The notes under the pieces were generated by a model. The model was not told the DNA's origin, did not search any database, and saw nothing but the letters and a program-made list of their open reading frames with translations. DNA of 64,000 bases from Amborella trichopoda (Eukaryota > Streptophyta > Magnoliopsida > Amborellales > Amborellaceae), in contig NW_006494916.1 of NCBI RefSeq assembly GCF_000471905.2, positions 921,399-985,398 on the forward strand, read 5' to 3'. A program made the position numbers and the translations under genes. The first letter of the stretch is position 1, and every line of letters starts with the position of its first letter. Below are positions 1 through 12,300 of the stretch, piece after piece.

Positions 1-3
1 ACG

Positions 4-39
<36 letters not shown>

Positions 40-698
40 CGTAGTGTAAGTATCAACTTTTCATGATTATTTCATTTCATATGCTTCTCTCTCTTTCACC
101 TTAATTCCAAGGTATAAGGAGGGTGCCTTACACAAACCTCACGTTTTTATATATGATAGATAGTATAGTATAAGTATCAAGATTGTGTCATTTGATGTGC
201 CTCCCCGCTCTCTCTCTGGGGTTGTAAAATTGGAAACCTTCGGATGGCTGCAATGTGTAGGCGATGACCTGACCCTCTAGCAAGCAAATGAAGTGTTCAG
301 ATCACTAATGCAAGGATTGAAAAGTACTATGAAATTTGGTCAGAATATAATAATAGCAAATTTATTTTATCAAATCACCTATGAGACCAAGAATTTAACA
401 CCTTATCCATATTTTTTTATTTAATTGCAAAATAATCATAAATTGGAATGTTTACAGATGAGTAGGATGTTAAATAGCACTTGCAGGTAATATAAGAAAT
501 TGCCCTGTAATTGAAGAAGATTCTTTAAATGTGCTGAAATTGTACAATAAGAAAATATGGAAACTCATGTATTGGCAAAACAAGGAGAAGAATTAATAAT
601 TTGTTGAGGTGTAACCTTGTGTGCTTTTTTCATAATGAAGAATTAGGTATATAATGAATAGGCAGGTTACATCCTCTATAGCTTGTTTTTGTATTGGG
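1..698. other. Window edge, no gene seen; (TA)n microsatellite at 13-37
   Basis: A TA dinucleotide run begins the window. The rest is AT-rich single-copy-looking DNA downstream of the OTU gene. I see no coding signal. Confidence 0.5.
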
Positions 699-1082
699 AA
701 AAGTTTATATAGAGCTCTAAACAATCAATTTTGAACCTAAAACATTTCACTAGGAGAGGTTGTTTTGATGCTCAAATATCTTCAAATTGATCATCTTGGC
801 ATCAATAAACATGGACATGAAAGGAAAAAAAAAGATTTCAAATTTTAAAAATAACATATTTTGTAACACATTTTTGGACCATCAATTTTCAAGATTTTCA
901 AGTTTTCATATATCTGTCGATCTACACTATTTTTGAAGATTTAAATTTTATAAATAAATATAAAAATATATTCTAAGGCTATCACAAAGATTTCCAATAT
1001 TGAAACTATATTTCTCAACACCATTTGAAAGTGGGCTCTAATTTGATCGTTTAGAGCCTAGGCTCTATACAAACCGCACCCT
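699..1082. mobile_element. MITE family M1, copy a
   Basis: The left end GTTTATATAGAGCTCTAAAC and the inverted right end (GTTTGTATAGAGCC on the other strand) form terminal inverted repeats. The interior matches 41840-42229 over its full length with many substitutions, for example GGTTGTTTTGATGC near the left and AAGATTTCCAATATTGAAAC near the right. It has no coding capacity. It lies just downstream of the OTU gene. Confidence 0.75.
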
Positions 1083-1299
1083 TTTGTATTTTCTGTTGCA
1101 ATTGTTTTTGTTAAAGAATAAAAGGTCAACATTGTGTCAAAGAAATAAAAAAATAAAAATCCCCCACCACAATACCCTCATTATAAAATGACCAAAATAG
1201 CGCTCAACATTTTGCTCCTTCGTTTTTTCGGGACCGCTCAAGCCCAAGGCTGATTCCAAAATCCGAACACTTAAAAAGGGGCTCAAAATCAGAAAATAA

Positions 1300-1634
1300 G
1301 ATGCAGAAGAAATACAACAGAAAATAAACTGGAGTCGCAGTCATTGAATGGAACATGTATGTACAAATGAATGATACTCACGCTGACAAAAAAAATGAAA
1401 AAGGTACGAAATTAGTAAGCACGGGGGAGGACAAAAAGAAACACTGGGTGTCAAATTTCTCATCGGATAGAGACAGAGGGTATGGAGATGCCACCCCAAT
1501 CCACACACTCTTATACATATCTCTTCACATTGCGGTACAAATCGATGGCATCTGCTCCCGAAAATTCATCCTGATAAACAAACAGTTTAACACAAAAGAG
1601 AAGCTCAGTAAGAAACCACATTCACGAACCACTT
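1300..1634 (-). other. Probable 3' UTR of the OTU gene
   Basis: The sequence directly after the stop codon on the minus strand is T-rich, has no coding signal and shows no repeat homology in the window until the MITE at 699-1082. I see no perfect AATAAA signal. A T-rich region near 1310-1340 could serve plant-type 3' end formation. The extent is a guess. Confidence 0.35.
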
Positions 1635-4600
1635 TCAATGCTTATTCCCAAAGAACCACCACCTTCTCTTCTTCTTAGTTTCTTCCCATGTTGGTGAATC
1701 TGTGGATCCCATTGACAACAGCATAAACATTGCGTCAGATGAGCTTTTTGATGCTCTTTTTTGTACTTTCTTCGCTTTATATTGATTGCTTAAGAATAAA
1801 CATGGAAGGGATAGCATAAAATGGGACAGGATGTGTTAACTGACCTCCTGCTGGATAGATTGAGTTATAGTGAACCTCTGCCCAGAAACTCAAGAAAATA
1901 ACTGCACAACAAAATTCCAAAATCCATAACTTCCCACCTCAACCAACAAAAGAAAAATGCAATAACAAAGAAAAAATGCCGAGTTATTGTGAAATCCATT
2001 GCAACATGTTCATCTTCCATTATATTATTAGATTGCAGAGACCTGTCTCCAAGATAGGGTGGGAATGGGTCGGTTCGGATCAGGGTCGACCTAGACCCAG
2101 ACCCAAATAGGTCTAAGTTAGATCCGAAGTTGACCAGGATCGAGACGGGCAAGTCAATTGGCCCTAGACCTGATCCACCAGGTCTGGTGGGCCGAATCCA
2201 GGTCTTTAAATGAAAAGTATATTAAAATTATTTTATATTATTTATATATATTTTATACTAATATATACTGGGTCAGGTTGACTAGGGCCCAAGCCTGGAC
2301 CCAAACCGACCCCCGATAGGGTCCAAGCAGGAATCGGTCTCGGACCCGAACTAGGTTGGATCAAGGTCAACTGCATCCAAACTTAACGTGTCAGGTCCAC
2401 CGTCTGGGTCCAGACCTAGCCCACTGGGGTCAACCCATTGGGTCCATGGGTGGACCCGACCCGACCCGTTTCCCACCCCGATTACTTATCTTCCTCAATG
2501 GAGTAGAGTAGTCTATCAATTTATAATGGTCTACTATCAATGGCCAATGTAAAACCATGTGTATTGAGGTCACAGATGTGCAATAAAATGATAGGCTGAT
2601 ATTATGACCCCAAAATGGGGCTCGGTGATAACCCCAAACGATTATGCTTTCCTTTAGTCCATCAGCTCATAGTATACTTACCATTTATATACATATGTTG
2701 GCACATCCCATGCACATAAGTGCGCTCTAAAGCACAGAACTGCATAACCAAACTCCTACAGGGGAACTTCATAGTTGCCCATAAAAATATGGAGACATAC
2801 CTCTCTTTGATTTTTGAACGTTTGGAAGAATTTCTATGAAGCACGTATCCTTGAAAGATGTAATCACACATATTTTTACTCCATACTGCACATACAGAAA
2901 CATAAATAGCATCACAACAAAATTAAATTCTAATTAATTAATTCTTTGAGCAGATTTGCAAATAGACCAAAAGAAACAATGCACATGACATTCTATAATA
3001 TTCACTATTGCAATTAATTAACAATAGCTTGGAATGCCATCTGCCGAATGATGATGATAATGATGACAGCAACATTCTCTTAATGATCCCAAAAGAGAAG
3101 TACAGTGCTGGCGGCAAGTTCCACTCAAATGAAAACATAGTTCAAGAGTTATAGCTTAAAAATTGCAACACTCCAAACCATTACATTTGACATGGTAACT
3201 TAATGGAACTCTGGACTACACTATATCAATACTGTGGAAGTTCTTAAATAACAAACCATCTGATAGTTAAATGATTCTGGATTTATAGGACGAGCAAAAA
3301 TTCTCATAATGGTGACAGCAACGATTCTCTTAATGATCCCAAAAGAGAAGTACAGTGCTGGAGGCAAGTTCCACTCAAAATGAAAACATAGTTCAGGAGT
3401 TATAGCTTAAAAATTTCAACACTCCAAACCATTACATTTGACATGGTAACTTAATGGAGCTCTGGACTACACTGTCAATACTGCAGAAGTTCTTAAATAA
3501 CAAACCATCTGATAGTCAAATGATTCTGGATTTATAGGACGAGCAAAAATTCTCATTACATATACAAGTACCCCCAGTATCATCGAATAAGACAGGGCTA
3601 GTAAAACCCCTATGTATTGGATAATTTTGTGTCGAAACAAGATTATCCCCCTATATTTGGTATGCATAAAAAAGCAAATCTTTATATATTCCATCCATAA
3701 TCTAAACAACTTCAAAGCATCCAACATCACTGTTTGCCACAACTCTTTAACCTTTAAGAATCTCCACCAATGCAGGTGGGTAGGGCTTATGCAATAACCA
3801 TGTACCTAAATATGTGATGGGGTTGTCTACAAAGAGACCATTTACTTTTTCTACAAAGAGGTCACAATCATTTCTCTCTTTTAGATTTCAAAATGGATGG
3901 TTGTAGTGTCATTGATTAAACACAAAGTTCCAAAAAAAAAAAATCTCGGACTTTGTGACTCATCCCAAGCCATCCAATTTGACATCTAATGAGTGGGAAT
4001 AGTTGTAACCTCCTTGAACGAAAGGTAAATGGTCTCTTTGTAGACCATCCCATATCTGACATAGGAATATCCACTAACGAAGCTGTGAAGAGCTCATGAC
4101 ATAAGCACACGTACAGATGATGTGTTCCCCAAGTAAACTTGGAGTTGAGAAGGACATGTAAGCCATCTAGTCTCACTGAATATCTGTTTAATAATAATAT
4201 CCACCAATGAAGATGGGAAGGGCTCATGAAAGGAGCCCAAACCTAAAGATGATGCAAAGTTTTCGGCAAACTCGGAGCAGAGAAGAGTAATTGATAAGTC
4301 ATCCAGTCTTGCGGAATATCCTGAGGACTTCCCCTTAGCCATCCAGGTTCACGAAAAAATTTGGGAATGACCTAGGTGAGTTGCCTGTCACTAGCTCAAC
4401 TTAGGATTCACATCGTTTAATTTTATTTGGAAACACAGAAGCCCATAGTTGTGGGAACCGTGGAGATAAGGCCGTAGTCCCACCATAGGAACTCGATCCT
4501 ATGGTTCCTCTAAGGGATCTTAGAGTGAGCTAGATTTAGAGAAATAGGGATCTTGCTCCCAATAAAATGGGATCTCGGTCTACATGCTTGTAAGATCCCT

Positions 4601-6393
4601 CCAAGGAGATGAGTTATACTATTAATTGAACTATTGCTCCTCTCCTTGGTATTATAGATTCATTTCTTTAAAATATGTTAAATTGTGGTGCATCTTACAT
4701 CATGGATATTATAGATTCATTTCTTTAGAATAAGTTGAATTGTGGTGCAATATGCATCGTGGCATACTAAAATTATGGTATTAAAAAACTATAGTTTAAT
4801 ATCATAGTAGGCCAATTTATAATATTATTAAACTATATTATTGTAGTACTATAACTATGGCATTGGTAATAAGCTAAGGTGTATGATAATGGATCGAGCG
4901 GGGCATTGGCTTGATCCTAATTTTGTCATATACTATTAATTGATCTCGGTTTATGTATAGTGGAGCTTAGATCCCTCCACGTCAAAACCTCAATCCTAGT
5001 GAAATGAGATCTTGCTTCCAAGCATCCCAGGATCTATTATTAAACTATATTATTGTAGTACTATAACTATGGCATTGGTAATAAGCTAAGGTGTATGATA
5101 ATGGATCGAGCGGGGCATTGGCTTGATCCTAATTTTGTCATATACTATTAATTGATCTCGGTTTATGTATAGTGGAGCTTAGATCCCTCCACGTCAAAAC
5201 CTCAATCCTAGTGAAATGAGATCTTGCTTCCAAGCATCCCAGGATCTAGCTCCTTAACTTGTTGAATGTACGAATATTGATCCTAATACTAGGGAGCTTC
5301 CACCCTATGGTAGTTTGGCATTCCCTGATCCCACTTCCAAACCCGCTCCTGCCTGTAACAACTATGTGGAAGCCATATGCTGGTTCTTTTACTTCAAAAT
5401 CCATTTGAGGGATATCAATGGGTCAGATAAACCCAACTTCATTTATAGCATATAGGTGCAATACTTTTAATAAGGATAATGACTCAAAGTTGTTCGAGAA
5501 TTGCTCAACAGGCAATAGACAAACTACAATCCAAGGAAGCTTAAGGCATTCTTCATGAGATGCAGTGCCTGTATAATTCAAGGTAATGGCCCTGATGGGC
5601 TATATCAGTGCAAGAAACTGAAGTAGAAGGCCTCCTACACCCTACTGAAAATTAGGCTCTTTTCTGTGTCGCTAAGGCTAGGTTAGGACATTGGTGGAAA
5701 GCAAATTGTGGAGGTTCAGCAAGGCATCTATCATTCATGACTTTCCTTTGAACACAAGTGCCCGTGTCTATCATTCTAACTAGTCCACCTAACCTGGCTT
5801 ACCTTTCAAATAGAACAGAATCCTTGGGAAATACCTTCACATCCCATTCAAGTTGTTGGGCATCTAGAAAGCATACCAACAATCTTCGCTTTTTCAGCAT
5901 ATAGATGCCATGCAACAAAACTAAAGCAATAATATTTGAGAGTTGCTCTTTTTTTTACCTTTGTTTTCTTTTTTTTTTGAGTTTTTTGGTAATTTTATTT
6001 TAGTATTTTTTTTTTGCTTTAATGATAGAGAAAAAATTATGTATTTTGCATTTTCTAATGAGAGGAGCCTCATCCAAATCATGTGACACTCTCTCTGAAT
6101 GGTCATGCCATGAGACAAGGTCATGTTATACAATTAAGTGAAGAAAACTAGAACAATATGATAAAAAATATTATACCTTATCAGCAGCAGCTTGCAATGT
6201 GACATGATCACCCCACTCACCATTTCTAATTTCCATAAGAAAGAATAGGTAGAATCATGACCAAAATACAGTGAACAATAACAATACCCTGCTAGAAAGA
6301 GAAACGAGCAAAAACTTGCCTTGACAACTTTATCAAGTACTCATCATAGGCCATTGGCACATATGCCCCATAAATATCAGCATGAGAACTCAG
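1635..6393 (-). CDS. OTU protease exons 6-10: C-terminal OTU fold, catalytic histidine and basic tail
   Basis: Exon 6 (6320-6393) encodes H-A-D-I-Y-G-A-Y-V-P-M-A-Y-D-E-Y. Exon 7 (6177-6225) encodes N-G-E-W-G-D-H-V-T-L-Q-A-A-A-D-K. Exon 8 (2801-2885) encodes Y-G-V-K-I-C-V-I-T-S-F-K-D-T-C-F-I-E. Exon 9 (1845-1901) carries the catalytic histidine in W-A-E-V-H-Y-N-S-I-Y. Exon 10 (1635-1699) is a basic and aromatic tail with T-K-K-K-R-R-W-W-F-F-G-N-K-H and the stop. Introns 7 (3291 bp) and 8 (899 bp) are enlarged by repeats. Intron 6 begins with GC rather than GT. Confidence 0.92.
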
Positions 6394-9300
6394 CTGCAGA
6401 AGGGAAAAAAAACAGCTTTTATCAAAAAATGCTGCAATAAATATTGCACTAAAAACAATAAAGGATACTCAAATGAGCATATCCCCAAGAGAAACAGGTT
6501 TTAAAGTTGATGAAAAGAGGACAAAAAATGTGGCCAACTACATGAAAGTACTCCTGCGATATCATAATCCCATGGATTATGAAAAAATCGACTTTCCTAC
6601 AAAATTGGGAAAACATCCTCCGACTCCAACTACCTCGGGTTGTATGAGCTAACAACTGGTCTCCCCATCCAGCAGGCCGCACAAAACTGAATTTTGATGG
6701 GTGCTCCTTTGGAAAACCCTGCCCCAGCTGGAGTCCTTGGGGTTTTCAAAGACCACCATGGCAATATCCTGGCCTCTTTCTCCAAGTCCATTGGCCATGC
6801 TGATTCCCAGCTAGCCGAGTCTATGGCTCTACTTTTGGGTCTCAAATTATTCGATCCCGTGTGGGGAAAACCTCTGATTGTGGAAGGAGATGCCCAAAAT
6901 ATAATCACTTGGGCTTCTGGAATTGCTGCCCCCCATAGTACCTTGCTTCGATTTATGATGAGATTATGCACATTTGCAGGGATACGGCCATCTTATGGCG
7001 GCATATTTGGAAGGAATCAAACGCCCTGGGGGACCAACTGGCTAGGGAAGGTACGGGTGCTCGTGTTGCGGATCCTTAAGAGCCCGGGGACTGGTTTGCA
7101 CACCATTGCATCTAAACCTTAGTCTTTTTTGTATTCTCAACCTTCAGGATCCACTGCCTTTTGTATATCCTTTGTAATGGGCATTTGTTATAAGCCCCAC
7201 TCATTTTTTGTCTAGGGGCCTTTTGGGTAAGCCCATTTTTTGCCGAGAAGCCCAGCCTGTGGGCTATCTCGACGGACTACTGTAATACCTTTTATATTAA
7301 TACAACAGCTAACAACTTCAGAAAAAAAAAAAAAATTATAATCGATATCCTTTGAAAGGAAGGATGGTTATAGTGAGAGTTTGGGTCCTAACAGAAGACA
7401 TGATCCCAATGGATTAACATTTCGGATGGTGATAACAAATGGATCACAGTAAACCCATATTCCAGGGGGTCATAGTGTACTTTCCCAAAACATATATAAA
7501 ACAAGGATTCATCATTGAACTGTAATTGCAAGGCTAGTAGACCAAATAACACATATACCCTCACGAACCTGATTAACAACTTGTTCTCTCACAAATTTGT
7601 GATGCTCAGGCGAACGATAAAATTGATCTGAAAGTGCTCGGAACTGTAAAAGAATTCAAATTTAGTACCTTAAATGGCATAAAGATAAGATGCAATAAAT
7701 TGATATATCTAGCAAGGATGTAAATTTCAGATAATCAAATAACTAATGTCTACAGAAACTAAATATGGGTAATAGGTGATATACAAAGATTATAAGAAAA
7801 AAAATGGAAATAGACAGCTTGATATTCATCAATGGAAGTAGCATTTTAGAAACAATAATTCACGAGACATCATCACAAAAAGAACAATATCATGTCTACA
7901 TTTTCATCTTGAGAAGTAATGTTGTCCATACAGATGCAAAAATCGCAAATGAAGTTAGTGAGCCCCTATAATGTCGTTTTCTTACATGGAACTGTTCACA
8001 GTTGCTCTACAGGCTCCCCAAAGTTCTGGCTAAAAGCCAACCTACAGTTTGATTCCTAAAGTTGAACAAGGACAGGGTAAAAAGAACCCATAGACCAATC
8101 TCCACGCCTCTATAGCAAGGATCCTTCCAGAAACCAACCCCAACAGTTTTCCTAGCCATCATATGACCACCTCCACCACTTCCATTCATTCACTTCAGAG
8201 TTTGGCATGAGGAAGGTCAAACAAAAGATCAGGTGTCCGAATAAAGAAAAAGCACATTGGTAGAACCATTGAAGCAAAAATCAAACCAGTTTCAAAGGAA
8301 ATAAAAGAGAGGAGGACAACAGACATTAGGACATTAATATTTAATCTCCAAATTGATGTGTCACTGTCAAATATCAACCTATTCTGCAACATTCATTATT
8401 GAGCTATTGAATAGATGATAGTTGACATGTACGGGTTAGCCAAGGACTATGGTATACAACAAGGAATGCCCAATAATCCCTAGTAGTATTTACAAATTTG
8501 CTAAGGCTCCAAATATTGGTACTCAGACAACTTACAAAGAAGGCAAAGAATTTGCACACAAGAACAATTAAGCATCTAGGGCACATGAAGAACATGCACA
8601 TCCACAATTTAAACAAATAGTAGTCCTGCATGGATGAAGTTGTTAAATATAGATATTTGAAACATTTACTGAATGGGCCATACAAGCAAACAAATGCATG
8701 CATGCAACCGCAGATATATTAGACAGAGTAAAAAGGAGATTGGCATCATATTCCCATGTTAGTTCAATCAAACAAAGTAAAAGCAAAGAAACCAATTGAC
8801 CTGGCAGTTACCATCTCCTTCAACTTTCCGCTCAATCAAATCATAAAGTTGTAACCTACAAAGACAAAATAATCATCACCACCATCAATGAAGTTATTCC
8901 ACTGATGAACATAGGGAAGAAGCATGAAATGTGCAGTTCCAATCTGGAATTTCAAAGGCAACCATTTGGATCATAAATAGTCAATGTTTTTGATGTATTT
9001 GAAACTGAAAGTCACCATAACAAAAAAAGGGTACACGATACATATACTAGAGCCTGATAAGCAAATTTAAAATTGTTAACAGTCTCTCAGTTAAGCCAGT
9101 TTCTTTGCGTAATAACCTCTTTGAATTCATCACTGGAAGAGTAACTAAAAGACTATACCTGTCAACAAGTCTTTGATGATCGGAGATTTCTTCATCAACA
9201 GAAGGAATTTCTCCATTAATTCTAGGGACATGCTGCACAACAAACAGACCCTCACATTAAGATTCAATAGAAGCGTCAAACTCCAAGGTGTACCACGAAG

Positions 9301-12300
9301 AAATAACATGAGCTAGTCATGAAACATGATCTAAAACATAAGGGGCCAAAGTTACTCAAGCATATATGCATATCCACATTTACCCAATAATGAATTATCC
9401 ATCTCCAAAAGCGATCATCACAAATCATGGCTCTGACATAATAACTTGAAGATGAACGTGATGCATTATGGGTCTGACTTACAAGAGCTTTACACATTTT
9501 GAGCCTAGCTATTTCCAAAAAGGATACAGGACCAAACACCTCTTGCTAAGACACAAGAGGAATGCCATCAATAGGGTTGGCTTGGGATGCAGTCATGACT
9601 GATAAAAGAGTAATGAGAAGCTGATTTTTTTTTATTTATTTATAATGTTAACTGTATTGAGAAAGAGAGAAAGTACATGAAGCGTAGAGGAAACCCACAG
9701 ACCAGGCCTCGGTAATCCTATACAAAAAAAGGGCTAGAATAAGTACAAAAACCCTAGCATAATAAAATGAAAGCCATATACAAAAATCCCAGTCACACGG
9801 GCTCACAAGTCAATTGATAGCGCTCCATCTCTAGCAAGCTGTTCCGCCAGGGCGTTGGACTCCCTCCAGGTATGCCTCCATGAGATCGCTATATCCCTGC
9901 AAGTGGGAGTAATCTCGTCAAAATATGTTGCGAGGTACCAGAGGCAAGATGAGGAGGCGCAGGCCCAAGTGATGATGCTTTGAGCATCTCCTTCGATGAT
10001 TAGGGGTTGAGCCCAAGAGGGATCGAAAGTCTAAGTCCAGATAGAAGTGTCGTACACTCAGCAAGCTGTAAGACTGCATGGCCAATGTTCCAGAAGAAGG
10101 AAGAGAGAACATTCCTGAGGTGGTCTCAAAAGGCTCCACCCACACTTGCTGGGCCAGGATTGCCAAGTGAGCATCCGTTACAATTGAGTTTGGTCTAGCC
10201 CTCAGGGGGAGAGGACCAGACGGAAGATTGAGACTGGCTAGGGGAGCAGTTGTAGATAAGGTTTTTTCATTGGCGTAGGAACATAGTGGAGGGGATTCCT
10301 TTGAAAAGCTTGTGGTTTGTTGCCCAGGAGATGACTGCAACAATTATCTTATGGAAGAGGGCCGGAACCTCAGTTTTGACCCCACGAAAAATTCTGGTGT
10401 TTCTCTTTATCTAAATGACCCAAATCTGTGTTGCAATGGACGCCTTCTACAAATCCCTACCTGCTTTGGAACATGGGGTTTCGAGGGAGAGATGGTACAG
10501 GGCCGGGATGGAGGGAGGGGTAACCCAATTGAGACCGAAGAGTTGGAGCAGAGAGCTCCACAAGTTGTGAGCAAGGTGACAATGGATGAAAAGGTGCGAG
10601 TTACTTTCTTCATCCATGAGGCACATCACACAACGATTGGGGATGGGAAACCCTCTATGCTGGAGATGATCCATCGTGAGAGCCTTTTGTGAGATTACGA
10701 TCCAGGTTAGGGCTTGAACTTTGGGTCGGGCGATGGGTGACCAGGTCTGAACAACGATGGATCTAGGTGAAAGAGGGAAAGTAGGCAACATCAGCAGTTT
10801 CTTGTAAAAGGTGGCAACAAAAAACCTGCTCGAGGGTAAAGGGGTCCAAATGATTTGGTCAGAGCCAGAGGAGGCCAAAAACTAGAGTGCAACATGGATG
10901 ACAACGTCAGGAAGTCTGAGGTTTCGAGGTATGAGAGGGGCCACCTGAAGGAGGGACTCCAAACTCTGAGTGAGCCTGAGAGGGGCACTTCCTCCGCGAT
11001 AGAGGAGAGCCTATTCGTGACCAAGGAGAAAAGGGCAGGGACAAGTTCATTGAGGGGGTTATGACTTAACTAGAGGTCGGACCACAAAAGAACTTGATGT
11101 CCTACCCTGGAGTGGAAACAAATGTTGTTCTGGAAAAGGATTAAAGAGGATAAGAACGACTTCTAAGCTCCAGAAGATCTAGTGGTCGAGTTTGCGCCAG
11201 GAAGCTAGGCGTAGCTATGGATGCGATACTTGCACCAAATGACTTGTGTCCAAAGGAGGTTATTTTGAGTCTCCAACTGCCACCACCACTTCCCTAGCAA
11301 TGTCGTGTTGTGTTTCCTTAGGAGACGAATGCTAAGACCGCCAAGGTGTTTGGGTTAGCAAACTTTCTCCCGAGCAATAAGATGGTATTCTTTGGTGGTT
11401 TCGTCTCCTGCCTAGAAGAAATTCTTCATGAACTACTTTAGGCGATTGGCCACCACCGCTGGCATATGAAAGAGGGACATGACGTAGATGGGGGTGTTGG
11501 CTAGGGTAGCCTTGATGAGGGTAGTTCTTCTTGCAAAGGAAAGAAAACATCCTTTCCAGCCAGCTAGGCGGCGGTCCACTTTGTCGATGATGTGGGACGA
11601 CTATCATTTTTTGGGCTTCCCGAGACCTAGTGGCATTCCTAGGTAGCTAGTGGGTAGGTCTTCCACTTTACACCCCCATCCAGGAACAAGGAACCTGGTC
11701 TCAACAAAGAGAGAGCAACCCCAATCATTGTGGATTTTCTGAGGTTCACTTTAAAGCCCGTAAAAAACTCGAAGCACTTAAGGAAGACACGGAGGGTTTC
11801 AATTTCCTGGGGAACTGCGTCACGGTAGATGAGGGTGTCATCAACATACTGCAGGTGAGAGATGACTGGTTCCCTAGGGCTAGTCTTGAAGAAGGTGAGA
11901 TGCTCTGTCTGAGACATTCTTGAGATCGATTGGCTGAAAACCTCTGCCAAGATCGTGAAAAGGAAAGGGGAGAGAGGGTCTACTTGACGAAGGCCCCCTA
12001 GACGTTGGGAAGTAGCCCTTTGGAGTACCATTGATGAGTACAAAGAATAAAGGACTGGAATAACAACCTTTCATCCATTTCCTCCACCTCAGTCTGAACC
12101 CCACACATTCATAGTCTCGTCAAAGATTGTCCAATCCACATGGTCATATGCCTTCTCCCAGTCGATTTTGAAGATGAGGCCCAAACGCTTAGTGAGATGC
12201 CCAGAGTGGACACATTCGTGTGCCACCAATACCCGTCAAGGATTTGTCTATCTTTAATGAATGCACTTCTGGTGAGGGAGATGATGTTGGGGAGGATAAC

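Noticed and set aside
10312..10692. Plus-strand open frame of 126 residues
   Set aside because: Antisense shadow of the L1 zinc-binding and RNase H region, which reads well on the minus strand.
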